From Diabrotica undecimpunctata (taxonomy: Eukaryota > Arthropoda > Insecta > Coleoptera > Chrysomelidae): DNA of 64,000 nucleotides. Shown here piece by piece: positions 22,195 through 31,440 of the stretch (position 1 is the stretch's first letter; each line of letters starts with the position of its first letter). The position numbers were made by a program, and so were the translations under genes. The stretch lies in assembly GCF_040954645.1 (NCBI RefSeq), contig NC_092807.1, positions 50,600,991-50,664,990 on the forward strand. The letters are read 5' to 3'. The notes under the pieces are model-generated. The model did not search any database. It saw nothing but the letters and a program-made list of their open reading frames with translations, and had not been told where the DNA came from.

Positions 22195-23553
22195 CTAGTT
22201 TTCCTGATGGTGAGTTTCTTGATTTGCGTCGTACCTAGGGTGCTTACAGGAGCTTCGTACGTGTCCTATTTCGCCACAATTCCAGCATCTGATGGTCTTC
22301 GTTTTCTTGTATGTCATGCTTTTCATCATATTAACGAGCTGGTCAAGTTTATCTTCATCTCCTTCCTCTTTTACAGTCCTAACTTTACTGTACCCGCCAG
22401 AGGCCTGCGTAGCTGACTCGTATTCGAGGGCGGCGGATAGGACATCAACCAGCGTCTTGTGACGAGCTAATCGCAGTGTTCTCTGCATTTCATGATCACG
22501 AAGACCATCAATAAACGTTTGAACGGCCAATTTTTCCATCATGTCTTCGGGAGCTGTTGGATAAGCATATCGTACTAATCTGGCAATATCTACCTCATAT
22601 TCTTGAAGAGCCTCATCTTTCTTCTGTCTACGATTTTTAAGCTGTGACTGATATACATGCTCCAAATGTTCGTGGCCATATCGCATATTTAACCTCTTCT
22701 TCAGTTGTTCGAAATCATCGGTCTCCTCTACGGCTATGGTCTGAAGCACATCTAAGGCATCTCCTCGAAGGGCGATAGTCAGGTTTACAGCCTTTTCTTT
22801 TTCAGACCATCCATTTGCTCTTGCGGCTGATTCGAACTGTTTCATGTAGTTGTTCCATGATGATTTTCCGTCGAAAGTTGGGACTTTAACATGAATAGAA
22901 CCTCCACTTCCTTCAAATTTCGGCCGTGTCTCCAACTTAAATTTCGTCTCGTCTTCTTTTATCTCCACTGTAATCGGATTGTTACCTCTCTCTGCTGTCC
23001 CTGTTTCCTCCATCTTCTTTTCCATCTCTTTCCATATCTTTTCTTCGAAGGCTAACATATCGGCAGCAACTTGGTTTTTTAATGAAGATATTCTATCGTC
23101 CAGGGCAGACATCTCAGAAGTGACTTTAGAGATTTCCGAAGAGATGTTAGCAGAGACTTTGCTTTCCAGCGAAGAAATCTCGTTAGAAACTTTGTTTTCT
23201 AATGAGGCGATGTCGCCGGAAACTTTTGAAATATCGCCAGAAACTTTGTTCTCTAATGATGCGATGTCACCAGAAACTTTGGCTACATCACCAGAAACTT
23301 TGGCTACATCACCAGAAACTTTGGCTACATCAGAAGAAACTTTCGAAATATCGTCAGAAACTTTGTTTTCTAATTTCGAAATCGACGAGATAACAGCATC
23401 TTCAAATATATAAGTCTCTGGATCTAGTCCTTCTTCTAGCAAAGCGTTCTTTAGTCGTTGGACTAACTCAGCCTTTTTTCCGGTAGAAGCTAATTCTCTG
23501 TCTTCGAGATGTCTTCTTAAATTCGTCACTGTGAGCTCATAAATCGTAGCCAT
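22195..23553 (-). CDS. gag: Gypsy Gag with SAP-like domain, coiled coil and CCHC zinc knuckle
   Basis: 452 codons from ATG 23553-23551 to TAG 22197-22195; the frame opens two codons earlier with a GTG, but the ATG is the better start. Residues about 5-40 (LTVTNLRRHLEDRELASTGK then LVQRLKNAL) match the SAP DNA/RNA-binding helix-extended loop-helix. Residues about 55-165 are heptad repeats of the KVSGDVA/SLENKVSGDI type, a predicted parallel coiled coil. The capsid-like region runs about 215-390 (FDGKSSWNNYMKQFESAARA then LRGDALDVLQTI, and a YEVDIARLVRYAYP block). A single CCHC knuckle, CWNCGEIGHVRSSC, lies near the end. Gag assembles the particle and binds the RNA. The stop is preceded by the A-rich heptamer GGAAAAC, and pol continues in the -1 frame. 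Confidence 0.95.
   Translation of the reverse strand: MATIYELTVTNLRRHLEDRELASTGKKAELVQRLKNALLEEGLDPETYIFEDAVISSISKLENKVSDDISKVSSDVAKVSGDVAKVSGDVAKVSGDIASLENKVSGDISKVSGDIASLENKVSNEISSLESKVSANISSEISKVTSEMSALDDRISSLKNQVAADMLAFEEKIWKEMEKKMEETGTAERGNNPITVEIKEDETKFKLETRPKFEGSGGSIHVKVPTFDGKSSWNNYMKQFESAARANGWSEKEKAVNLTIALRGDALDVLQTIAVEETDDFEQLKKRLNMRYGHEHLEHVYQSQLKNRRQKKDEALQEYEVDIARLVRYAYPTAPEDMMEKLAVQTFIDGLRDHEMQRTLRLARHKTLVDVLSAALEYESATQASGGYSKVRTVKEEGDEDKLDQLVNMMKSMTYKKTKTIRCWNCGEIGHVRSSCKHPRYDANQETHHQEN
22198..22204 (-). promoter_or_regulatory. Candidate -1 ribosomal frameshift site
   Basis: On the minus strand the heptamer G GAA AAC sits immediately before the gag TAG. The pol frame (-1 relative to gag) is open through this point and on to protease. 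The heptamer is A-rich but not the textbook X XXY YYZ, so slippage here is an inference from frame layout. Confidence 0.5.
23190..23350. repeat. 21-bp minisatellite coding the Gag heptads
   Basis: Near-identical 21-bp units containing CAGAAACTTTGGCTACATCA follow one another around 23269-23335, with more diverged units on both sides. Each unit codes seven residues (KVSGDVA), so unit gain or loss keeps frame and coiled-coil register. Confidence 0.85.
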
Positions 23554-23610
23554 TTTCACAATTTATTTTACGTATTCACTTGTATTATTATTATAAGTCT
23601 AATTTATGTT

Positions 23611-23629
23611 CGATCCCACTCTGACACCA
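23611..23629 (-). promoter_or_regulatory. Primer binding site, tRNA-Leu type
   Basis: Two bases inside the 5' LTR, the plus strand reads CGATCCCACTCTGACACCA. That looks like the T-arm and acceptor 3' end of a tRNA with its CCA, and agrees best with insect tRNA-Leu (...CCCACTTCTGACA-CCA). The assignment is from memory of tRNA ends. Confidence 0.7.
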
Positions 23630-23631
23630 TT

Positions 23632-23938
23632 TGTTGTGAATTTATTAAAAGGTTCAATATTTATAACACTTACGGATTTAATTTATTTCTTTATTTATAT
23701 TAACTTATCTGACAATAATTTATTATATCCGTACGTACAAATTCGCGAGCGCGGGTCTTGAGTATTAACTGGCCCTCCATATAAAAATGTTGTATTTATA
23801 TACGAAATCCTGATATACTGGAATAGTCGAGAACATCAAGTTGGAGAATTCACCATAATTTGAATCTAGACTTCCACCGAAATTTCTACAATAAAACAGA
23901 ATAATTAGTCATAAAAGTTAGGCCAGTATATTTATCGT

Positions 23939-23942
<4 letters not shown>
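23632..23942 (-). repeat. 5' LTR of the Gypsy element
   Basis: 311 bp, the same sequence as 17666-17976. It serves as promoter and transcription start region for minus-strand gag-pol RNA. AATAAA occurs only in the plus-strand reading (CAATAAAACAG), so the element's own poly(A) signal is not obvious. Confidence 0.97.

Positions 23943-24014
<72 letters not shown>
23943..24014. repeat. (TA)n microsatellite, right flank of the Gypsy insertion
   Basis: 72 bases of TA directly after the LTR; the other half of the interrupted array at 17589-17665. Confidence 0.97.
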
Positions 24015-24018
<4 letters not shown>

Positions 24019-24182
24019 CATACTAAATTCGTTTAAAAAAATACTGTGAATACGAACACAGAGAACTAAATTTCTGGAAGGTTTTATTATACATATATTT
24101 TACATTGTCTCTTTTAGACATTATCCAAAATTTTGTTGAGAATGTCAATATCGGAATCACAAAAAGGATGCAAAAAAGTTTG

Positions 24183-25192
24183 CTATATCAACTTGACATT
24201 AAAAATTCGATATCTTCTGATCAGAGTGTTCTATCGACAAAAATCAAAATACGTATTTATGGTGAAAAGTGCAGCTTTCGTACAATTTTTGCATTTTGTC
24301 ACAAATGAAGTCAGTTTCTATACAGCTATTAAAAAAAGAAATCTGTGCGATTTTTGCTATTTTTTACTCTTCTCATGAGAACAATAAAATGTATCCCTTC
24401 CGTTGATCGGTTACTATGGAGGTTTCATTGTTAGAGCTGAATTTTCAAAACATGTAACACGAAATTTGGAATTTGAGTTTTGGCAACAACTATGAGGAAT
24501 TCGAATTATGCCTAGAAAACGCTGAATTTAAACTTTTACATTATTTCTAAATTCTAAAACATTTAAAACTCCTTTTTGATTGCACAAGTACGACTTTTAA
24601 AACTACACAACTTCAGCTACAAATTCCACCTAATGCTCTCTTCGTGGAAGTATTTCCCTGGCGTGGGATCGTTTGCAATGTGAAAGTTTAAATTCAGCGT
24701 TTTTTAGGCGTATTTCAAATGCCTCATACTTTTTGCCAAAAATGGTAAGCTCTAAAAATGGAAATTCCACAGCGACCTTCCAATGGAAGTGATAAATTCT
24801 ACTGATCTCATGAAAATCGTAAAAATGACAAAAATCGTGCTACGTTTATTTATTTAACAGCTTTCTAGAAAATGACTTCATTTGCGGCAAAGTGCAAAAA
24901 TTGCATACGAAAGCTGTACTCTTCATCTTTAAAATAAATTTTAATTTTTGTCGATGGGATACTCTGATCAACAGATATTGATATTTTACCGCGAAGTTGA
25001 TACAAATTTTATTTACAAAATTAATTTCAAGCGCGTAACTGACATTTAAAATCGCCGGTCACTTCAAGCTTTGTTTCTGGGAGAACGGTTTATTTTAGTG
25101 CTAATTAATATTTTTGTACAAAATCATCTCAGCTACACTTTTGTTTGAAACATTTTTTTCTACAATGTACAGATTCTTGGTAAATCGATGTT
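24183..25192. mobile_element. Foldback element, family FB-A, copy 1 (left arm truncated)
   Basis: The AAAAATTCGATATC/CTGATCAGAGTG segment (about 24200-24228) reappears inverted near 24960-25000. The TGCAGCTTTCGTACAATTTT segment (about 24271) is inverted near 24890. AGTTTTGGCAACAACTATGA (24476) is inverted near 24725-24755. The right arm runs to GTTTGAAACATTTTTTTCTAC (about 25143) and beyond; its left-arm partner is missing. The second copy at 31441-32413 has both arms. No coding capacity. Confidence 0.7.
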
Positions 25193-25467
25193 TCCACGAG
25201 TCACCACATACCAACTTGTTTCTGACAAACAATACAAAACTACGTCATAATCATGTATTCAGCAGGGTCTGCAGTTCTTTAGATCTGTTCTCCTTTCTTT
25301 TAAAATATCCTCGATCTAGTTGCTATTTATCTTTTTCTCACACATCTATGGTTTACTATTTTTTCCAATACTTTACAACTATACCGTCTTTTATTTAAGT
25401 TATGTTATTCATTTCTATCGACTTTTTTCTTATTTTACGCTTACCTACTGATTTCAGGTCGTAGGTA
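25193..25467. other. Unassigned AT-rich stretch
   Basis: No protein family or RNA gene is recognised between the foldback copy and the Tc1/mariner element. Confidence 0.35.
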
Positions 25468-27278
25468 CCAGGTTTCTCATTATAGTTTGACCTCCACTTA
25501 TTTTCCTTAATTTCGGGAATAAAAAAATAAAAAATAAAAGTTTCAAATAAAAGTTGTATTATTTTATCTGTACCGACCAACAATGTAGCAGCAGACCAAA
25601 TTTTGTATACAAGGAGTGCCCAATAAAATGCATCTTCAATATTTAAAATGGGACACCCTGTATTTTTTTTATAGTTTTGAGTAGCCCTGTATTTCCTGAT
25701 TACCAATATATAACATTGTGTAGCATTAGTTTTGTTCTATAATGGCATATGGTACTATAAAAGGGTAACCATAGGTGGCTATGCAACTGACATTTCAAAA
25801 TGAAACAATTATTAATTTATTATAAACTGTCAGTCCTCATACCGAAATGGGTTCGAAATCAAAAAAGTAGATATATTCTCAATTTATGTAAAAGCTAATA
25901 AAAACAAGCAAGAGGCAAGAAGGGAATATAGGCTGATTTATGCAGATCGACAGACTCCTTCTGCAAAGACATTTTTATATAATTATCGTCATGCCATATA
26001 TGAAAAAATGTTTGAACGGAAGATCTTAATACTTTGCTTTACTTTGAAGGTAAAAAGTAAATACTTAAATAATAGATTAAATCCATAATAACATTTTTAT
26101 TTTAGAAAATTCCGAAACTAGTCTAAACAATGCTACTAATGCATTAGAGAAAAGCCGTGCGACGAAACATAGGGTTTTAAAAAAGCACAACTATAAGCCG
26201 TACAAAATATTACCGGTACAAGAACTTACCGATGTTCATTAAGAGAAAGTGTTTACAGTTCTGTCAAGACATGCTTACAAATTTGAACAATGATCCTAAT
26301 TATTTTTATAACATTTTATGGACAGACGAATCAAATTTTTTAACTTCAGGCATTTTTAATAGAAGAAATAGGTATTCGTGGAACAGAAAAATAGTAGAAA
26401 AAGAAAAATTAAGCAAATAAAAAAGTCGGGAAGAAAATCAATAAATGTGTGGTGCGGAATATTTTAAAACAAAATAGTTGGACCACTGTTTTATGATTAT
26501 AAATTAACTGGGGAATCATATTTGGACACAGTCATTACAGAAGTGGATGAGTTATTAAATCAAAATTATACACAAAATCAATTAAATAGTATATGGCAAC
26601 AAGATGGAGCACTGCCACATAATGTCGTAGCCGTTCAAGAACATTTAAATAATCAATTTAATGTGTAAATCGGCAATAAAGGTACCATTACATGGCCACC
26701 AAATAGTCCCGACTTAACACCGTGTGATAGCTTTTTATGGGGGTTTTTAAAAGAAAAAGTGTATTTTGATTCAAATACAAATATAAACACTATCACGGCA
26801 AAAGTTCGCGCGGAAATTGAAAATTTAAATGGTCATAATAACACAATATCTGACGCATTAGAAAATTTGAGACGAAGATATTACTTGTGCAATGGAGGGC
26901 ACTTTGAGCATCTATTGTAATCTTAAACGTAGTCATTAATTTTGTTGACTTTCTAAATATATTTTTTTACTAAATATATTTTTTTCTAACCTTAGTAAAG
27001 TATAGTAGTACTATACGCCATTATAGAACAAAACTAATGCTACACTATGTTATATATTTGTAATCAGGAAATGCAGGGCTACTCAAAACTATAAAAAAAT
27101 ACAGGGTGTCCCATTTGAAATATTGAAGATGCATTTTATTGGGTGTATACAAAATTTGGTGTGTTGCTACACTGTTCGTCGGTACAGATAAAATAATACA
27201 ACTTTTATTTGAAACTTTTTTTGTATTCCCGAAATTAAGGAAAATAAGTAGGGAATCAAAATATAATGAGAAACCCTG
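25468..27278 (+). mobile_element. Tc1/mariner-superfamily element with inverted repeats of about 290 bp
   Basis: The ends are CCAGGTTTCTCATTATA at 25468 and the inverse, ending GAGAAACCCTG, at 27278. TA dinucleotides flank both sides (25466-25467 and 27279-27280) as for this superfamily. The inversion continues inward for nearly 300 bp. GGAATACA-type sequence, TTATTTTATCTGTACCGAC, TGCATCTTCAATATTTAAAA, GGGACACCCTGTATTTTTTT and CATTAGTTTTGTTCTATAAT (25727-25746) all have inverted partners at 26990-27240. A decayed transposase lies between. Such long inverted repeats are unusual for Tc1/mariner. Confidence 0.82.
25846..26920 (+). pseudogene. Transposase remnant of the Tc1/mariner element
   Basis: Across several frames: an N-terminal helix-turn-helix part with NKQEARREYRLIYADRQTPS near 25905-25960; a first catalytic region ILWTDESNFLTSGIFNRRNR near 26307-26370; a second, IWQQDGALPHNVVAVQEHL near 26590-26647; and a third, TWPPNSPDLTPCDSFLWGFL near 26690-26750. 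The last two Asp residues are about 40 apart, nearer to DD41D-type members than to DD34D mariner. The C-terminus ends HFEHLL-stop at 26920. A GTAAAA...TTTTAG segment at about 26050-26105 could be an intron or simple decay. Not functional. Confidence 0.8.
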
Positions 27279-27642
27279 TACAAGACATTTTTTATTTTAA
27301 TTTTTAATTGTCTGGGAGTTTCCTTGTGATGGTTTGTGTTTTGAATCTTAGAGGTCTGAGTAATACTTGCTGTGTTATTGGTATAAATTATGTTGTGCCG
27401 TTTATTTTATATCTGATTTTTATATTATTAATCTGTACTTTCTCAATGATCAAAATATTATGAGAAACCCTGTACAAGACATTTTTTATTTTAATTTTTA
27501 ATTGTCTGGGAGTTTCCTTGTGATGGTCTGTGTTTTGAATCTTAGAGGTCTGAGTAATACTTGCTGTGTTATTGGTATAAATTATGTTGTGCAGTTTATT
27601 TTATATCTGATTTTTATATTATTAATCTGTACTTTCTTAGCT
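27255..27642. repeat. 194-bp tandem duplication including the transposon end
   Basis: Two consecutive units, starting near 27255 and 27449, are nearly identical over ATGAGAAACCCTGTACAAGA, CTGGGAGTTTCCTTGTGATG, TTAGAGGTCTGAGTAATACT and ATTAATCTGTACTTTCT. Differences are few (GGTTTG versus GGTCTG; TGCCG versus TGCAG). The first unit begins inside the last 24 bp of the Tc1/mariner inverted repeat, so the transposon tip is duplicated too. Confidence 0.9.
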
Positions 27643-27983
27643 TTGATCTAAAGTATTTTATATTCTTATTTTGTTTTCTTCTTTGTTTGTCTTTCTGAAC
27701 TTTTCCTTTTGTGCAGCGATTTTAATATCCTTAATATTTTTTCTCATACTTTTATGTACCTCTTAATATACCTGTTTATTTGAAAGTTTTTATTATTTTA
27801 TTGTTCTAGTAGAGAGTTTTATTCATTATTCAGTTTTTTGTCTCTTGTGATACGTACGTAGAGTTACCCTTTGATTTTTGTGGCTCTAAATTTGTATTAA
27901 TAAATACGAAATCTGGCGTCTTAGGTTGTTTTTATATCCCGCAAAATCTTAACTTTTCTTAAAAAAATAACTTTATTTTTTAG

Positions 27984-28367
27984 GGAACAACTGTATCGTC
28001 ATTTTTTAAAATTCTGGCACTAACCGTAGACGAAAAAAATAAATATGTGGGCATCAAGAAAATGTTAATTGACCAATTAATTTTTGTTCCATTCATATTT
28101 TTACCACTATTCATGGTAAGTGTGAACGTATATGTGAATTGTAACTCATGGCAACAGACCAAGGAAGAAATCAAGAATAAATATTTTAGCATTTTATTGA
28201 CGAATTACAAGATATGGCCGCTTGTGCAAACCGTCAATTTTAGTTACGTTCCAATTCCCTATCAAGTATTTGTCACGCAATCAGTAGCTGTGCTCTGGAA
28301 TACGTACTTAATTTGGAAAACAGTGCATGTCCGCAAAGAGGAGAGTAAACAAAAAGTTGTAATGTAA
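27984..28367 (+). CDS. Mpv17-like protein 1, exon 2 (codons 63-189 and stop)
   Basis: The exon follows a pyrimidine-rich TTTATTTTTTAG acceptor in phase 0, giving GATLI-GTTVSSFFKILAL across the junction. It holds the rest of the Mpv17/PMP22 domain: IKKMLIDQLIFVPFIFL (the conserved K.LLDQ..F.P helix), the soluble loop WQQTKEEIKNKYFSILLTNY, and the C-terminal signature KIWPLVQTVNFSYVPIPYQV then VLWNTYLIWK. The conserved Arg after VPxxY is Gln here, as also in gene 2. The stop codon overlaps an AATAAA (28366-28371), an immediate poly(A) signal candidate. Confidence 0.88.
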   Translation, partial: GTTVSSFFKILALTVDEKNKYVGIKKMLIDQLIFVPFIFLPLFMVSVNVYVNCNSWQQTKEEIKNKYFSILLTNYKIWPLVQTVNFSYVPIPYQVFVTQSVAVLWNTYLIWKTVHVRKEESKQKVVM

Positions 28368-28371
28368 TAAA
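28366..28371 (+). terminator. Candidate poly(A) signal of Mpv17-like gene 1
   Basis: AATAAA begins in the stop codon. If used, the 3' UTR would be very short. No other AATAAA is nearby. Confidence 0.4.
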
Positions 28372-28489
28372 GGACGTTAACAAAAATATCTTTTTATGTT
28401 TTATATTATGTTTTTTCGCAATTATGACTAATCACAACATAATAATTGGCAAACTATAATTACAAATATTTTTCTGAAGCTATTTTCTT

Positions 28490-28575
28490 GTTTTATTGTA
28501 ATTTTATTAAAATAAGTTTATTTGACGTTTCGATTTCCACTTTGGAAATTGTTCTTAAAATACAACACAATAATC
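28490..28575 (-). repeat. Terminal piece of a Penelope-like element
   Basis: AATAAGTTTATTTGACGTTTCGATTTCCACTTTGGAAAT-type sequence matches, inverted, the block at 44830-44880 and resembles blocks at 47120-47136 and 49400-49440. Short AACGT-rich terminal segments of this kind border Penelope-like copies; that identification is inference from the GIY-YIG fragment next to one of them. Confidence 0.45.
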
Positions 28576-28989
28576 TTTTGTAGTTTCAGAACTACAAACA
28601 TATTTTCTTTCGACCACAGATGATGTGGGTGGATGACTTGAAACACCATGCTGGTTCGAGGAGGATTGATTTAGATAACGCTTTTATATAAAATTTTGGA
28701 CTAATAAAATTTTTAGAATGAAATAAAGTTTGGCTTCGTTTAACTAACAAAAACTTGTTGGTTATTTCTGTCATCGCTTTATAATTTACCTTTAGTTAAG
28801 CTGGCAAAACTGTTCCACTTTACGTACCTGAAACAAAATATAATAAATTAGAACAAAATTCTCTGAATTGATAATATATTTTTATGTGAAGAAAACATGC
28901 AGTTTTATGGCATAAAAATTGTGTTTTTTACAGGCCACCATTTGTTAACCATGAAAATATTAATTGAAAATAGAAATAAATTTAATAAT

Positions 28990-30110
28990 TAAAGCAAAAA
29001 ATATGCCATGTGAGAGTAAATGCAAAGAGCTCAACAAACAACCACAAAAGCCCTATTGGCAAAAAAAAATTTTCATCTAAGATTCTTTTGTAGATTATGT
29101 GACTCATCAAGCTTAAGATATTTAAGTGAAAAAATATCCAATGTATCAAAAAATCAAATACCTTTAGAGATCTTTGAAGCTTTAATTCAAGTAACTAAAA
29201 ACTGATAATTTGCTTGTTTTCAATGAGACATACATTACATAAAATAAATAACCTGTTGAATCCTGAAAATGCTAAAAATTTATACTTAAGTCCAAGGGAT
29301 CAATATATCTTCAATATATCGTCAGTTCTTTTCGGCTGTGCAGACGACAGTATCAAGGGTTAAGTCCAAGGCCCCAAATTCAACTGAGATTAAGATGGGG
29401 TTAGAAAGGCTCTCTTCAAACATCTACTTGCCAAAAAAATTTTCTACTATACCAACAAAAAAATAGGTATTGAAGAAAAATACATTTTATGTCACCCCAG
29501 GTACCCAAACTGAAGACCCTCAATATTTCGAAAGTTATTAGCCACTTAACCCCAATATACACCCCTATACAAGTGGTTCATTATATTAAAGAGAAGCTAA
29601 GTATCAAGGAATATATTAGGTGTTATGCCTTCCTTAAAGATGCCAACACAGCGAGTGAGTATTCATTAAAAATAGGTATAAAATCTAAAACCTCCATTGA
29701 CTTATTATTTAATAAGGAAATTTGGCCAGTTGGTTTTTGCATAACATCAAATGGTCTATAGAAAGCAAGCCATCGAAATTTCATTAAGAAAGATTCTTTG
29801 GAACATTGATAAATCTGCATACTTTCACCCCGCCAAAAATTAGATTAACCAATAACTCGAAAAGTCGATATGTTCTAGCAAAATTAAGGAAACCGTATAT
29901 CTTAAAAGCCACTATCCTACATCTTGTTTTCTATACGTGTGTGATGACAACTTTTAGCATGATTCTGATTAATATTTGTTCTAAGATATAAAATAGATGA
30001 ATTATTTTTGTTTCTAGAGGAATTAGGATTTCCCCCGATAGTTGCGGTTACAGAGCAGTGGCTTAAAGTCAACGAACCATTTTTGGTAGAAAAATATACC
30101 ACAGTAGCAA
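28990..30110 (+). mobile_element. LINE remnant with ORF1-like and endonuclease-like parts (CR1/Jockey-like)
   Basis: 29489-29761 reads KTLNISKVISHLTPIYTPIQ then a KIGIKSKTSIDLLFNKEIWP block. The W-P-x-G ending recalls the C-terminal domain of ORF1 proteins of CR1-like insect LINEs. 29970-30106 reads LFLFLEELGFPPIVAVTEQW then LKVNEPFLVEKYTTVA, the N-terminal part of an endonuclease/phosphatase-fold domain of ORF2. An upstream 61-codon frame at 29020 with FFCRLCDSS may belong to ORF1. The reverse transcriptase is missing. Family assignment is tentative. Confidence 0.5.
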
Positions 30111-31440
30111 TGAATATTCATTTTTGTTATAAAATTTACTTAATTTTACTAGTTGTTGTTTACAAAGTTTTTGATTTCTTTGGACGTTATTTAATATAAG
30201 TCGAAATTTTGGACGTTTCGGTAACTATTTAATCTGTTTGGTTTTTAAAAAAATATATTTTTTTAAGCTATTACTATAAAAAACGGTTTTTTTTTTGTAT
30301 ACCACATACCCGGTTTTCATTTCAAATAGCAACAACATACTTTTTTTCACATGGGTCTCTGAGAACCGGCTTTTTTTTTTTTTTAGAATAAGTTAATAAG
30401 TACCAATTTAGAAAAGTACTGGGTTTTACTTTATTATTTTCGGAGATATTATAAGTTCTTAGTGAAGTTTTAGATCGGCAAGGTAAGTGATTTTATGATT
30501 TCTTTTAATTCGCTAAAGATTTTTAGGTTAACGAAAATACATCTTACTTTTTCAATTTTCCTACTTTTTGATTTATCATAACTCATAACTAATCTTCATA
30601 AAACTGAAAAGATCTTATCTGGAATAATTTACATAAGATATTTATAAAACAAACACCTCCTCATTTTGCTACTAATCCTCCAACCTCATATTGCAACTAA
30701 AGATTACCTAATTACAGTGGCAGGACTCGTGTCTGATTAAAAAGTCATTCCTGTAAAATGACAATAAAATCGACGATATGATTGACAAAGAAGCTAGCAG
30801 TATTGTCAGCTATATTAATATTATAAGAGCTGGTGACGACCACAAGTGACAACCCTCAGAATTATCAACTTACAGCATGGCTATTTGCCTACAAGATCAA
30901 GACAAACTAAGTCACCTGTCAAGTTTTGTCTAAACTTTCAAAATGTTAATTATTCATGCTTATTCCTCTGTATTGATTGTGGTGATTTTTTGTCTCTTTT
31001 GAAAAGAGAGATCATAATGTTGATTCTCCATTACTCGGGCATTCTTGATAATTTAAAGATCTTATTAAACATGTTTAAAATAACTATGGTAACAGCTGTA
31101 GACTGCCATTTTTTATAAGTTTGTTGGTCGGTTCTATCATTTATTTTATTTTCGTTCTTTGCCCTTTATGAATTTCCACATCTCTTTCTCTTTTTCTTTT
31201 TGAGAATTTTTCTCATTGTTGTTTTTTTCTTTCTTACCGTACTTGTATCTAGTAGTAAAAAAATCAGAACGACGATCCAAATTGTTAGGCGAGGTGCAAG
31301 CCGAGGCATTCTGAAATCGCGTTTATTATTTACTCCAGTCGTCATAGGCAAAAATGCCATTGTTCTTCCCAAAATCATACGAAGCTGAATTTTGCTGAGA
31401 AAATCAATTTTGAGAGACAAAAAAAGAAGAAACGGTGCGC
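30111..31440. other. Unassigned non-coding stretch between the two Mpv17-like genes
   Basis: AT-rich, with T runs near 30285 and 30370. No family or RNA gene recognised. Confidence 0.4.

Larger units (their letters stand above)
17666..23942 (-). mobile_element. Complete Ty3/Gypsy LTR retrotransposon with macrodomain-like and CCCH extension
   Basis: The order on the minus strand is LTR (23942-23632), tRNA-Leu-type primer binding site, gag, pol in the -1 frame, polypurine tract, LTR (17976-17666). The LTRs start TG and end CA, are 311 bp each and look identical by eye, which points to a recent insertion. Gag and pol have no internal stops. It lies antisense in intron 1 of Mpv17-like gene 1. 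There is no env-like third frame, so this is a Gypsy-type retrotransposon rather than an errantivirus. The domain order PR-RT-RNaseH-IN is that of Ty3/Gypsy. The C-terminal Pol extension, the SAP-like Gag N-terminus and the Gag coiled coil are unusual additions. Confidence 0.97.

Noticed and set aside
18524..23413. Several plus-strand open frames over gag and pol
   Set aside because: They are shadows of the minus-strand Gypsy genes, with no independent similarity.
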